A stretch of DNA of 64,000 bases. Source: Seleniibacterium sp963677135 (GTDB lineage Bacteria > Desulfobacterota > Desulfuromonadia > Desulfuromonadales > Geopsychrobacteraceae). The notes under the pieces were generated by a model. It saw nothing but the letters and a program-made list of their open reading frames with translations, was not told the DNA's origin and ran no database searches. Position 1 is the stretch's first letter. Every line of letters begins with the position of its first letter. The position numbers were made by a program, and so were the translations under genes. Shown piece after piece: positions 13,942 to 23,021 of the stretch. Location: positions 545,037-609,036 of the forward strand of contig CAXXLS010000014.1 in NCBI GenBank assembly GCA_963677135.2, in the 5' to 3' direction.

Positions 13942-15528
13942 ATGTCTGAATTCGGAACACTTGAAGATCGTGTACGTCGCAAGTCACTGTTAAGCAAGGT
14001 GATGAAAGCCGAGGACTGTATCAAGTTCTTCACCCCGGGACAGAACCTGCTATGGTCCGGTTTCACTCCGGCCGGCTACCCCAAAGCGGTACCGATCGCC
14101 CTGGCGGACTATGTTGAAGCCAACAGTCTGCAGGGGAAATGGAAGTTCAACCTGTTCATCGGAGCGTCTGTCGGCGCCGAAACCGAAGATCGCTGGGCAA
14201 CTCTGGACATGATCGACAGACGGTGGCCCTACCAGACCGGGAAGAACATCGCCAAAGGGATCAATGCCGGGCGGATCCGCATGGGTGACAAGCACCTCGG
14301 CCTGTTTGCCCAGGACGCCGGCTATGGTTTCTACACCGAGAACGGCCGCTACGATATCGGCATCGTCGAAGTTTCCGCCATCACCGAGGACTGCGGCCTG
14401 GCCCTGACCACCTCCTGCGGTATCGTTGCCGAAGCCCTGCACCTGTGCGACAAGATCATCATTGAGGTCAACACCGGGCAGCCCTCCTTTGAAGGCATGC
14501 ATGATATCCATATGCAGCAGAAGCCGCCGCACCGCGCTCCGTTCCTGATTACCCAGGCGAACAGCCGGATCGGCACCCCCTATGTTCCCTGTGACCCGGA
14601 AAAGATTATTGCGGTCGTCGAGTCCAAGAACCGCGACAAAGGTCGGGCGTTCGCCGAAATGGACGACACCTCCGAAGCGATTGCCGGACACATCATGGAT
14701 TTCTTCGCTCACGAAGTGAAAAAAGGCCGTCTCCCTGAAAACCTGCTGCCCCTGCAATCCGGCGTCGGCTCTATCGCAAACGCGGTGGTCGGCGGACTGG
14801 CCAAAGGCCCCTTCACCAACCTCTCGGTGTACACTGAAGTGCTTCAGGACACCATGCTCGACTTCTTCGACGGCGGCAACCTCAAGCACGCCTCGGCCTG
14901 CTCCCTCTCGCTGTCCGAGAATCCGGGCTTCCCGCGCTTCTTCGACAACTGGGAAAAATACTTCGACAAGATCACCCTGCGCCCCCTGTCCATTTCGAAT
15001 GCACCGGAGCCGATTCGCCGTCTCGGCGTTATCGCCATGAACACTCCGGTTGAATTCGACATCTATGCGCACGCCAACTCAACCCTGGTCGGCGGTACCA
15101 GGATGATCAACGGCCTTGGTGGTTCCGGAGACTTCCTGCGTAACGGCTACCTGAAGATCATGCACAGCCCGTCGGTCCGCCCCAGCAAAACCGACCCCCT
15201 CGGGATCACCTGCGTTGTCCCGAAAGCGCCGCACATCGACCACACCGAACACGATCTCGACGTGCTGGTCACCGAGCAGGGCCTAGCCGACCTGCGCGGT
15301 GTCGCGCCGAAAGAGCGGGCCAAACTGATCATCGAGAAGTGCGCCCACCCCGAATACAAGCCGATCCTGACCGAATACTTCGAAATGGCGGCCAAAGATT
15401 GTCTTGAAAGAGGAGTCGGTCACGAACCGCAGCTCTTCGACCGGGCCTTCAAGATGCAACTCAACCTGGCTGAGAATGGCACCATGCGGATCAAGAACTG
15501 GGACATCAAAGTGGATCTCTGCGAATAA
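13942..15528 (+). CDS. Succinyl-CoA:acetate CoA-transferase, paralogue 2
   Basis: 528 residues, collinear with and very similar to the product at 11806-13386 (same VYTEVLQDTM, GGSGDFLRNG and VTEQGLADLRG blocks; same ending WDIKVDLCE). Differences concentrate around residues 130-215 (YTENGRYDIGIVEVSAI and the substrate-side loop with MHDIHMQQKPPHRAP). A strong AGGAGGAGAG site precedes the ATG. It probably catalyses the same succinyl-CoA/acetate exchange. Two isoenzymes are known in Geobacter sulfurreducens, so differing expression rather than differing chemistry is likely. It ends at a strong terminator shared with mshQ. Confidence 0.88.
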   Translation: MSEFGTLEDRVRRKSLLSKVMKAEDCIKFFTPGQNLLWSGFTPAGYPKAVPIALADYVEANSLQGKWKFNLFIGASVGAETEDRWATLDMIDRRWPYQTGKNIAKGINAGRIRMGDKHLGLFAQDAGYGFYTENGRYDIGIVEVSAITEDCGLALTTSCGIVAEALHLCDKIIIEVNTGQPSFEGMHDIHMQQKPPHRAPFLITQANSRIGTPYVPCDPEKIIAVVESKNRDKGRAFAEMDDTSEAIAGHIMDFFAHEVKKGRLPENLLPLQSGVGSIANAVVGGLAKGPFTNLSVYTEVLQDTMLDFFDGGNLKHASACSLSLSENPGFPRFFDNWEKYFDKITLRPLSISNAPEPIRRLGVIAMNTPVEFDIYAHANSTLVGGTRMINGLGGSGDFLRNGYLKIMHSPSVRPSKTDPLGITCVVPKAPHIDHTEHDLDVLVTEQGLADLRGVAPKERAKLIIEKCAHPEYKPILTEYFEMAAKDCLERGVGHEPQLFDRAFKMQLNLAENGTMRIKNWDIKVDLCE

Positions 15529-15555
15529 CCGTCACTGTCCCCTCAGTCAGGCAAC

Positions 15556-15589
15556 AAAAAAATCCCTGCGTCACGGCAGGGATTTTTTT
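15556..15589. terminator. Bidirectional terminator between CoA-transferase 2 and mshQ
   Basis: A perfect 14-bp stem, AAAAAAATCCCTGC/GCAGGGATTTTTTT (15556-15569, 15576-15589), gives a U-tract in both directions. It closes both the convergent metabolic transcript and the MSHA operon. Confidence 0.93.
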
Positions 15590-15603
15590 GTCTTGCTCGG
15601 GGG

Positions 15604-18600
15604 CTACCAGAGGGATTCTCTCATGTAGATCAGATGGGTGTTGCCCCGGTAGATACCGAACCGGGCCGTCGCCAGGGGGTTGTCCGCCCCATTTTTCAGC
15701 CATGCTGCGCCCGCCAGGTCGAGATCGTAAACCAGAGACACCCGGCCATCGTGACCGGTGCCGGGAGCACTCAGGGTGAAAGATTCATCGCGCCCCGCTA
15801 CCAGCGTGGTCGTAAATGGCGCACTCGGCAGGGAGGTATCTCCAGCGCTCAGGTTGCCCTGGTAGTCCGAAAGGGCGAAATAAGACACGTCCAGCCCGGT
15901 ACAACTGTCCCTGTCGTTGAGAACGAAACTGCTGCCATCATAGTAATCGACATAAATCGGGATGATCAAAGGAACCGTTTCCGGTCCATAGGCATTCTGC
16001 AGATGGAGCTCCCCGAAAAGCTGCTCGGTATCGCCGATTGAACTGAACGTCAGACTGCTGCACGTCCCGTCGCTTGCGGGATCAAAACAGATGCCGTCGC
16101 TGTCGGTCAGATCCGCCGCACTCAGCGTCAGATCGACATCCGTTACAAATGGCGCCTGGGCAGCCGTCCCCTTGCCATAGACCAGGGACTCACCGACCAG
16201 CCGCGCCAGTCCCACGCCATCGTTATCCGCGGTCCCGCTCCAGCTAACCGCGCCGCCGACAGCTACGGACAGGGGACTGCCGGTGCCCGCACTGTCCGCA
16301 TATGTGCGTCCGGCCAGGGAGGTCTGCAGGCGCCAGTAACTGCCGCCATAGTTCAGGGTCACATCACCGTACCGGTTGAGAGCGGTGATCGTTATTTCGG
16401 GATCGATCTGATAATCGAAAGGTTGATCGAGGTAGGTAAAATCAGAGCACGAATCGGCAAACGACGGGGTGTTGCCGGACACGTTGAAGCGGGCCGGAAC
16501 AAACCGCCCGAAACCACTGCTGCCCAGCACCAACGGCACCTCGTCACTGCCGAAGGAGCAGCCGTATTTCCCTGCCGACAGGGTATTGCTGAAACCGCTG
16601 AGACAATCATTCGGTTGATCGACGGCGGTAAAGGACTCATCGTAGACCGCATACCGGGCCAGGCCGAAGTGTCCAACCTCCGAGTAGCGAAAATCGGCTC
16701 CCGTCGCGTTTCCGGTGGCGGGAACGGCCCCGGAGAAGGCGCCGGAAAGGGTTCCGGCAACGGGGCTGCCGACCACCCGGGTGGGATCAATAACCGGAGT
16801 TCCGTCATAGCCCCTGAGGGCGGTCGCGGTCAGATGAAAGGCATCTCCCGCAATGACCGTACCGGTCCCCGGCAGGGAAAAGTTTCCGGCGTCACTGGAG
16901 GAGACCGTCATACTTCGCGGCCTGATCGCAAAATTGTCACTGGAGCAGGCCGGCGCGGAACCCGCCATGACGGTCCTGACCCGGACATTGGGTGCGGCCT
17001 GGTCCAGGCTCAGGGTGACCGTTTTGCGACCGGCATCGCCGGCGACAAAGGCAATATTGGCGGCACTCCCCAGGCCGGCGCCTGAAGGGCACGCAGCTTC
17101 ACGGGCATCCACCAGGTCCACCTGGACAGCGCCGGAGAAGGTGCTGTTCACCGTGGTCGCATCCAGCAGAGCCAGCAGGTCGACGGCAAAAGGAACCCCT
17201 GCCAGCTTGGTAAAAATGGCGGTCTGGGGCAAGGCTCCGACCTCGACGGCGTCAAACGCACAGGAGGCCTCCTCGAACTCAAGGGCGCAACCTCTTGCGC
17301 CATCATCGTAGCAGCGGGTTGCGGAAGACGGTGCCGGAGAGACGCTCGTGGTCCCGAGGCTGACGGTGCCGGCACTACTGCGCGCGAGGAAACGTGATGC
17401 GATTCCGCCGCTGAACGTGAACGTATTGCCGTCAATCCACCCGTCGGGGCTGAGATGAATCGTGACGATGCCGGGATAGAGGGAGGTACAGGAGGGGTCC
17501 ATACAGGCTTTGATGGTCACCCTTTCCGGGGTACAGATCGACGCCACCCCGTCATGCTCAATGCGGATATGATCGAAATTGCCGGAACAGGAGCGCCCCA
17601 GTCGCATATCGGCAAGCACCTCGTCCTGGCTCAGTTCAAAGCTGTAAAGTTTCACTTCGTCGATCTTGCCACGAAAGTTCCTGCCGCTGGCGATGCGGCA
17701 CGCTGCGCCGGTAAAGATGTCGCCGCCGACGTAAAAGTTGCAGTTATTGGCATTCAGGGTTCCCTGCCAGTTGTTGGTGTTGGGATCGAGCACACCATTG
17801 ATATACATCCGCTGGCGCCTGCCGGCAGCGGAGCTGTCGAACGTGATGGCGATATGGGTCCATTGATTGAGAGGAATGGTGGTGGCCGAAGTCAAGGTTG
17901 ACGCCTGCCACCACCAATACAATTTCCCGGCCGGGTTCAGGTGAAATTCGTAATTGGTGTCGTTGGACAGAATCGAATAGAGATCGCTGTTCGGATAGGC
18001 CGTCGGATAAATCCATACAGAGGCTGAAAACTGGGTGGTATAGTCGAAAAGGGGACTCTCCCCTACCTCGACGATAGCCCGTCCGTCAAACTCCGCGCTG
18101 TTGCAGAAACCACCGACCACGGAACTGTGCTGGGAGGCGATGGTCGGATCCGGGTCAACGACGTTGGTCGCGGTCGGCGCCGAGCTGGTCAGCCTCCGTC
18201 CGTGCAGGGACGTCCCGCCGCTGTCGATCACTTCCCCTTCGGCACCACTCCAGGAACCGACCGGTTCATCCATGCGAAAATGGGTCACGGCACTGGCCAG
18301 GACCAGAACCGTCGCGCTTGCAGAAACGGAACCGGGGGCGGTCACGGTGTTTGTCAGGGAGCCCTGCTGGCTCAGGGACACGGCCAGGGTCAGCTGCTCG
18401 GACTGTCCGAAGGCCAGGGTCGGAATAGTCCAGGTGACATGCTGGCCGGATACGTCCACGCTACCGGTGGATACGACATGGGTCAGGTAACTCATCCCCA
18501 TCGGCAGAGTATCGGTCACGCTGACGTTGTGAAAGGTCTCGCTGCGGGAACCGGTCACCTTGATGGTGAAGGTGACCACATCTCCGAGGGTGGCCGCCGT

Positions 18601-19731
18601 TGAACTGACCTCTTTGGTGAGAATCGGCGCCGGTACCGCGAGAGTATAGACGCCCCCGGAAAAATCGCCATTCCCCGAACCCGGACCGCCCAAAACATCG
18701 CCGGTGCTGCTGGTAATGGAATCATCGTCCCGGAGGTCGAGCCTCAGGGTACCGGTCTCGCCCGTCCCCGTGTAAGCGGAGACGACCCAGGTGGTATTAC
18801 TGCCGGTGATCGACGTCAGGCTGGCCCCGGCCACCGCCCCCCCCGCGGTTAATGCGAAATCGGAGAGATCGACCCCGGTGACGGACTCGCTGAAAACCAC
18901 CGTCCAGGAAACGTCATTACCCGCGCTGGTGGGATTGGGGCTCGCGATACTGATCGACTCGACATAGGGAGACAGCTCATAAGTGACGACAACGCAGCCA
19001 GGCCCGCCGGCGCCCCCCCTGCGAAAATCAGAGCGCGAGAAAGCGCCCCCGCCTCCCCCGCCAAAGGCATAACCGGCATAACCGTCGCCGACGCTGGTTC
19101 GTCCGTCCCCTCCGTTTCCACCGCCGGCCGCCGTTCCGCGGCCGCCATTCAGGCCGCTGGCGTCGTCACCTTTTCCTCCGCTGCCGGCGCCGCCCCCACC
19201 GGCGCCCGAGTGCCCCGGTGGGCCGGAGCTGCCACCCCCCCCGGCGAACACGACATCACCGAGCCCGCCGCTGGCGGAACCGGAGCCCGGAGCCCCATCC
19301 GAAGCGCCACCGTTTCCGCCCCTGGCCATCATCAGCGAAGCGAAAGAAGAATGACCTCCCGTACCACCGTCACCGGTTGAAGCGACCCCGCCATGACCGA
19401 CGTTGAGCGCGTACGTGGTGCCCGGGGTGACGCTCAGGACACTCTGCGCATATTGACCTCCGGCTCCCCCGCCGCCGGACCGGGCCTCACTGGCTCCCGA
19501 TACGCCGCCGCCGGCCCCGCCCCCCCCCCAGGCCTGAACCGTCACCGAAGTCACCGTTGCGGGCGCGGTCCAGGTATAGGTGCCAGGGATTGTAAAGGTT
19601 TCGATTACCGTTTGCGCAAAGACAGGAACGGCCCAAAGCAGGAAAAAGAGCACGCCCAGAATCGTGCCGGGACATCCGCCCCACCTGACAAGCCTCGGCA
19701 TGACTGCGGGGATAACAAGAACACACCTCAT
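15604..19731 (-). CDS. mshQ: MSHA-associated adhesin-like protein MshQ
   Basis: 1375 residues, last gene of the MSHA operon. Signal peptide to about residue 40 (VPVFAQ). Next is a Gly-rich domain (about 65-255, many GGGG runs); a beta domain starting SISIASPNPTSAG; a DUF11-type repeat around NVSVTDTLPMGMSYL; and a LamG/concanavalin-like domain around TTQFSASVWIYPT and QWTHIAITFDSS. A long Cys-containing C-terminal region is typical of MshQ (DUF6701). This layout implies a large exported protein displayed with the pilus, possibly at its tip, with a carbohydrate- or surface-binding role (inference). The start overlaps the mshP stop by four bases. Confidence 0.85.
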   Translation of the reverse strand: MRCVLVIPAVMPRLVRWGGCPGTILGVLFFLLWAVPVFAQTVIETFTIPGTYTWTAPATVTSVTVQAWGGGGAGGGVSGASEARSGGGGAGGQYAQSVLSVTPGTTYALNVGHGGVASTGDGGTGGHSSFASLMMARGGNGGASDGAPGSGSASGGLGDVVFAGGGGSSGPPGHSGAGGGGAGSGGKGDDASGLNGGRGTAAGGGNGGDGRTSVGDGYAGYAFGGGGGGAFSRSDFRRGGAGGPGCVVVTYELSPYVESISIASPNPTSAGNDVSWTVVFSESVTGVDLSDFALTAGGAVAGASLTSITGSNTTWVVSAYTGTGETGTLRLDLRDDDSITSSTGDVLGGPGSGNGDFSGGVYTLAVPAPILTKEVSSTAATLGDVVTFTIKVTGSRSETFHNVSVTDTLPMGMSYLTHVVSTGSVDVSGQHVTWTIPTLAFGQSEQLTLAVSLSQQGSLTNTVTAPGSVSASATVLVLASAVTHFRMDEPVGSWSGAEGEVIDSGGTSLHGRRLTSSAPTATNVVDPDPTIASQHSSVVGGFCNSAEFDGRAIVEVGESPLFDYTTQFSASVWIYPTAYPNSDLYSILSNDTNYEFHLNPAGKLYWWWQASTLTSATTIPLNQWTHIAITFDSSAAGRRQRMYINGVLDPNTNNWQGTLNANNCNFYVGGDIFTGAACRIASGRNFRGKIDEVKLYSFELSQDEVLADMRLGRSCSGNFDHIRIEHDGVASICTPERVTIKACMDPSCTSLYPGIVTIHLSPDGWIDGNTFTFSGGIASRFLARSSAGTVSLGTTSVSPAPSSATRCYDDGARGCALEFEEASCAFDAVEVGALPQTAIFTKLAGVPFAVDLLALLDATTVNSTFSGAVQVDLVDAREAACPSGAGLGSAANIAFVAGDAGRKTVTLSLDQAAPNVRVRTVMAGSAPACSSDNFAIRPRSMTVSSSDAGNFSLPGTGTVIAGDAFHLTATALRGYDGTPVIDPTRVVGSPVAGTLSGAFSGAVPATGNATGADFRYSEVGHFGLARYAVYDESFTAVDQPNDCLSGFSNTLSAGKYGCSFGSDEVPLVLGSSGFGRFVPARFNVSGNTPSFADSCSDFTYLDQPFDYQIDPEITITALNRYGDVTLNYGGSYWRLQTSLAGRTYADSAGTGSPLSVAVGGAVSWSGTADNDGVGLARLVGESLVYGKGTAAQAPFVTDVDLTLSAADLTDSDGICFDPASDGTCSSLTFSSIGDTEQLFGELHLQNAYGPETVPLIIPIYVDYYDGSSFVLNDRDSCTGLDVSYFALSDYQGNLSAGDTSLPSAPFTTTLVAGRDESFTLSAPGTGHDGRVSLVYDLDLAGAAWLKNGADNPLATARFGIYRGNTHLIYMRESLW

Positions 19732-20126
19732 GGGAACCCCACCTTCATCTGGACACCGCGGGAGACGTAATCCGGAGACCCGTAACTGCCATAGATCGCT
19801 TTCGCGGAAATCGTAAAAATCGGATAAGGACCGATCGCCCCTTCGGAAAAGCTCTGGGCGGCACAGGACACGGTCACACTGAAATCATGGATCGTCATGG
19901 TTCCATCGCATACCGCCCCGACTCGAGCTCGGGCGGCTCCCCATTCCAGGCCGCTGCGCGCGGCCTGATAGGCCCGTCCGCCCTGGACGGCGAGCAGGTT
20001 GGTGGAGCTCTGAACGCTGATCAGGCGCGTTATGGCAACCCCGAGCAGAGCCAGGACAACCAGAATAAAAATAGCCTGCACCAAGGTGAAGCCGCGATTG
20101 TTTTCCAGTAGCCGGTAAGGGTTCAT
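19728..20126 (-). CDS. mshP: MSHA minor pilin MshP
   Basis: 132 residues. The class III leader ends NNRG, followed by the hydrophobic helix FTLVQAIFILVVLALLGVAI, with Gln instead of the usual Glu at +5. That Gln at this position is characteristic of MshP-type proteins. The rest is a short periplasmic domain with three Cys. Position between mshO and mshQ, with four-base overlaps on both sides, supports the call. It probably belongs to the minor pilin group at the pilus tip. Confidence 0.85.
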   Translation of the reverse strand: MNPYRLLENNRGFTLVQAIFILVVLALLGVAITRLISVQSSTNLLAVQGGRAYQAARSGLEWGAARARVGAVCDGTMTIHDFSVTVSCAAQSFSEGAIGPYPIFTISAKAIYGSYGSPDYVSRGVQMKVGFP

Positions 20127-20935
20127 GGCACATTCACCACATGGACCTGATGAAGCAGGGTCATGCTTTCGCCTGCCTCGGTCAGAGCAAGTTTGAGGGT
20201 GACCAGACCGGCACGCTGACTGCTGCCCGGATCATAACTGAATGAACAGGAGGAGACATTCCGGGTCATGAGCGCCGGAGGACCTCCGGGGGGAGTGACC
20301 ATGCCGGAGGTGATGGCATAATCCGCATAACGGTTCAGCTCGCCGCCTTCACAAGCATACATAACCGGGCCGTCGACCACGAAAAACCTTTGGTAGGGGG
20401 ACGGCGAGGAGAATTGATAAGGGGGAGACAGGACGACCCGCGAGGACGAGCTTCCAGCCCCGATGGTCGCTCGGTTCCCCGATCCGGCATAGGCGTTACC
20501 GAAGGAGCCAGATGCTGAAATATTGTAGACCACCAGCTGCTGCCCCGCCGCGGGCGTGACAGTCAGACCGCCGAGAACATCGAAACCGCTGTCCGCCGTT
20601 GCGAAATCCAGGACGTCGCCGCCACTGGCCGGATCGGGATATCTCCGGTAACGACCGCCATCGATGCCGTTCAACAGTTCCAGATACTGTCCCGTGGCAT
20701 CGATACGAATACTGTTCGGCAGAGCGTGACGGATATCCCGCTGTATGCGACGCAAAGCGCCATCCGCCTGATCCACCAGCCTGGTTCTGCGACTGAGATC
20801 GAGATAGCCGGTGACGGGGCTGACGAGCAATTGCCCTCCCAGCGCCGTCAGGATGCCGATGACGACAATGACGACGACCAGCTCGACCAGGGTAAACCCC
20901 CCTTCAGGATATGGGTTGCCTGTACTCCTCATCAT
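20123..20935 (-). CDS. mshO: MSHA minor pilin MshO
   Basis: 270 residues. Prepilin leader PEGG followed by FTLVELVVVIVVIGILTALG with the conserved Glu at +5. Next come the helix YLDLSRRTRLVDQADGALRR and a large C-terminal domain with two Cys (CEGGELNRY and SSCSFSYD). The size and the DGALRRIQRDIRHALPNSIR segment fit MshO. A role in priming or capping MSHA pili is inferred from family and operon position. The stop overlaps the mshP start by four bases; mshD ends five bases upstream. Confidence 0.88.
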   Translation of the reverse strand: MMRSTGNPYPEGGFTLVELVVVIVVIGILTALGGQLLVSPVTGYLDLSRRTRLVDQADGALRRIQRDIRHALPNSIRIDATGQYLELLNGIDGGRYRRYPDPASGGDVLDFATADSGFDVLGGLTVTPAAGQQLVVYNISASGSFGNAYAGSGNRATIGAGSSSSRVVLSPPYQFSSPSPYQRFFVVDGPVMYACEGGELNRYADYAITSGMVTPPGGPPALMTRNVSSCSFSYDPGSSQRAGLVTLKLALTEAGESMTLLHQVHVVNVP

Positions 20936-20940
20936 CCCCC

Positions 20941-21411
20941 TCAGTAATCACTTCTGAAGCTGCTCAGGGACACCCGGTCGCCGGCAGGGTCCGTCACCTC
21001 AACGGTGATCTCCAGGCCGGGGACAGTCCGTCCCGAGGGCCCGAAGCTCTGGGACCGAACAGCGACGTCCACGGTGTAACCGGCCAATCCCGGCAGGGCG
21101 ACGCCATTCTGATCACGAACCCCGGCATCGTGAAGCCCGTCATAATCATCCACGTCATCATACAATGCCCGGTTTCCCTCTCCGTCCGCATCCGGATCAT
21201 GATAATTCTGCAAAGCAATCTCTTCCAGGTAGGACTCGGCGATGGCCAGCGCCTGGCGCTGCAGGACGGGATCCGCGGAATGTGAGGTCGCGTAGTTCAT
21301 AACCAGCAGAACGCCCCCGACCGCCACTGAGACGACGACCATGGCGATCACCAGTTCTATCAGGGTCAGCCCTGCCTGCCCTTTTGCGTCAGCGTATCGT
21401 GAAGACATCAT
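20941..21411 (-). CDS. mshD: MSHA minor pilin MshD
   Basis: 156 residues. Leader ending GQAG then LTLIELVIAMVVVSVAVGGV (Leu at +1, Glu at +5). The stretch ALAIAESYLEEIALQNYHDP follows; this 'A-E-S-Y-L-E-E-I' helix is typical of MshD. The C-terminal domain has many Asp and Gly. It is a minor pilin likely cleaved by the prepilin peptidase and assembled with MshC, MshO and MshP. The start overlaps the mshC stop by four bases. Confidence 0.87.
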   Translation of the reverse strand: MMSSRYADAKGQAGLTLIELVIAMVVVSVAVGGVLLVMNYATSHSADPVLQRQALAIAESYLEEIALQNYHDPDADGEGNRALYDDVDDYDGLHDAGVRDQNGVALPGLAGYTVDVAVRSQSFGPSGRTVPGLEITVEVTDPAGDRVSLSSFRSDY

Positions 21412-21857
21412 AAGGCATCCACATATCCAGACTCGGCGATCACCGCAAAGCGGTAACTGCCGACGGAAATCGACACATCGCTGCGGGGATTGACGCGCCC
21501 CATGGCATCAAAGACAAAACCCGTGAGGGGGGAAATGGTCACACGGGAGAAGGTCTGGGAACTGACCGGGTGTTGAGAAGAAATGGTCACGAACGACCCG
21601 GCCCCGCAGGAGGTCTGCTGCTGCAGGGCATAACCGTCAGCGGTCAGCTGCACCCGAACGGGACAACCGCTGGCGACGGCAAGTTTTTGAGCGTAACGTA
21701 CCGCTCCGGCAACCTCGTCGTATGCGGCACGCTCGCGGTAGATCGACTGGTCAAAGAACAGAGGGACGGCAACGCCTGCAAGAATAGCGAGCAGCAGAAT
21801 GACAACAACAAGCTCGATAACGGTAAACCCGTTTTTAAGATCAAGATAGCTCATCAT
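21408..21857 (-). CDS. mshC: MSHA minor pilin MshC
   Basis: 149 residues from the ATG at 21857 (two ATGs in tandem). An upstream extension to 21941 adds residues before the short prepilin leader and is unlikely. Leader LKNG then FTVIELVVVILLLAILAGVA. Two Cys (SGCPVRV and TSCGAGS) probably form the C-terminal disulfide loop. The ELVVVILLLAILAG core and the gene order A-C-D-O-P-Q identify MshC. A 111-bp gap separates it from mshA, the largest within the msh operon. Confidence 0.86.
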   Translation of the reverse strand: MMSYLDLKNGFTVIELVVVILLLAILAGVAVPLFFDQSIYRERAAYDEVAGAVRYAQKLAVASGCPVRVQLTADGYALQQQTSCGAGSFVTISSQHPVSSQTFSRVTISPLTGFVFDAMGRVNPRSDVSISVGSYRFAVIAESGYVDAL

Positions 21858-21968
21858 TTGGCTCTTCGTCGTCCATAAGCAGCAACGGGGCCACACATGA
21901 TGACCCCGCCCAAAAAAACAGGTATTGAAGCCCTTTATCAAGTCAGCATGGTTGGCATAAGACGAATG

Positions 21969-22379
21969 TTACCAACTCACGGCCCCCCCCTTACTCAGTA
22001 CTGCTTTGGTATCGGCATCCTCCGGGGTGCTGACTGTGATCAGAAACGAATCCGTAGCAGCACATCCTGAGGTACCGTCATCATCATAACAAAGGCCTGC
22101 GGTATCGGCTGTCCAACCATCCGGAGCGCCCCCGTCCATGGCCTGGGCCAAGGTGGTCCCGTTGGTAATAAACGTCACTGCGGAGGTCCCTTTTACCAAT
22201 TTGGCAGCATGATTTAATGCGGTGGCCGAGCTTGCAGCACCATAGACCCCTTGGGCGGCAGAAAGCTTGGCCTCGTCCTGAATATCAATAAACTTCGGAA
22301 CCGCCACAGCGGCGAGAATTCCCAGGATAACGATCACAACAACCAGTTCGATCAGGGTAAAACCGTTTTGATTTCTCAT
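21969..22379 (-). CDS. mshA: Major MSHA pilin MshA
   Basis: 136 residues from the ATG at 22379, which has AGGAG eight bases upstream; a longer frame to 22457 lacks such a site. The short leader MRNQNG is cleaved before FTLIELVVVIVILGILAAVA, the type IV pilin helix with Glu5. Next are VPKFIDIQDEAKLSAAQGVY and AALNHAAK-like Ala-rich segments typical of MshA. The C-terminal Cys pair (GLCYDDDGTSGCAATDS) forms a disulfide loop. As the major subunit it builds the pilus shaft used for surface attachment. Intergenic gaps on both sides may allow separate transcript processing. Confidence 0.9.
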   Translation of the reverse strand: MRNQNGFTLIELVVVIVILGILAAVAVPKFIDIQDEAKLSAAQGVYGAASSATALNHAAKLVKGTSAVTFITNGTTLAQAMDGGAPDGWTADTAGLCYDDDGTSGCAATDSFLITVSTPEDADTKAVLSKGGAVSW

Positions 22380-22435
22380 CTTCTTGTTTCTCCTTGTGTT
22401 ATGCAGATGACTTTGGCAATCACTTGAACCATTAT

Positions 22436-22984
22436 TCAACCCCAGGGGCGCAGCCACCTGTAGGGTTCTATGGGCTTTAACGTCAATCCGGACAGCTCAT
22501 CGGTTTTTCCAGCGCCGCTGCCCTCCTCGCTGTAGACCGGCTCAATCCTGAAGCGGGCCCTGGCCGGACCGGCAAGCCCGGTTTCGAAATAGAGCTGATT
22601 GCGCACCAGGTAGATCAGGGCGCGCTGCTGCTGATCATAAAACCAGCTGCCTTTGACCATGTCCTCCAGGCGATAGCGAAACCGCACCCCCAGGTAATTG
22701 TCCGGCTTTTCCGCCAGCAGATCCATCGGGTTGGTACCTGCCAGGTTTGTCAGGCCGGCCATGTCCCCCCTGACATAATGGTTCGCAACCTGCATCCCGA
22801 TGGCGCTGCGCATCACCCCCAGGTCATGCATCATGGAGGTTCTTTCGACGTCGACCAGCAACTTGTAATAACGGTTCAGGGCAAATACCGCCAGAATACT
22901 GATGATGGAAATGACCACGATCAGTTCCAGGAGAGTAAAACCTCTCTGGCGATTCGCACACTGTCCGATATCTTCATTAATCAT
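22436..22984 (-). CDS. MSHA pseudopilin, MshF/MshB-like
   Basis: 182 residues. Prepilin leader ANRQRG followed by FTLLELIVVISIISILAVFA. The C-terminal part has NPMDLLAEKPDNYLGVRFR and GSWFYDQQQRALIYLV, which in other MSHA loci is the signature of the gene between mshG and mshA (named mshF or annotated as a type II secretion pseudopilin). In Vibrio, mshF and mshB are separate genes; here one protein seems to combine a prepilin N-terminus with the MshF-type C-terminus. The exact name is therefore left open. The ribosome-binding site is weak. Confidence 0.75.
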   Translation of the reverse strand: MINEDIGQCANRQRGFTLLELIVVISIISILAVFALNRYYKLLVDVERTSMMHDLGVMRSAIGMQVANHYVRGDMAGLTNLAGTNPMDLLAEKPDNYLGVRFRYRLEDMVKGSWFYDQQQRALIYLVRNQLYFETGLAGPARARFRIEPVYSEEGSGAGKTDELSGLTLKPIEPYRWLRPWG

Positions 22985-23021
22985 TGCTTATTTTCTAGTG
23001 TTAATCAATAGTTTTTTTTGT

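Noticed and set aside
14050..15072. 340-codon open frame on the minus strand
   Set aside because: Antisense to the second CoA-transferase gene; no family resemblance and no ribosome-binding site.
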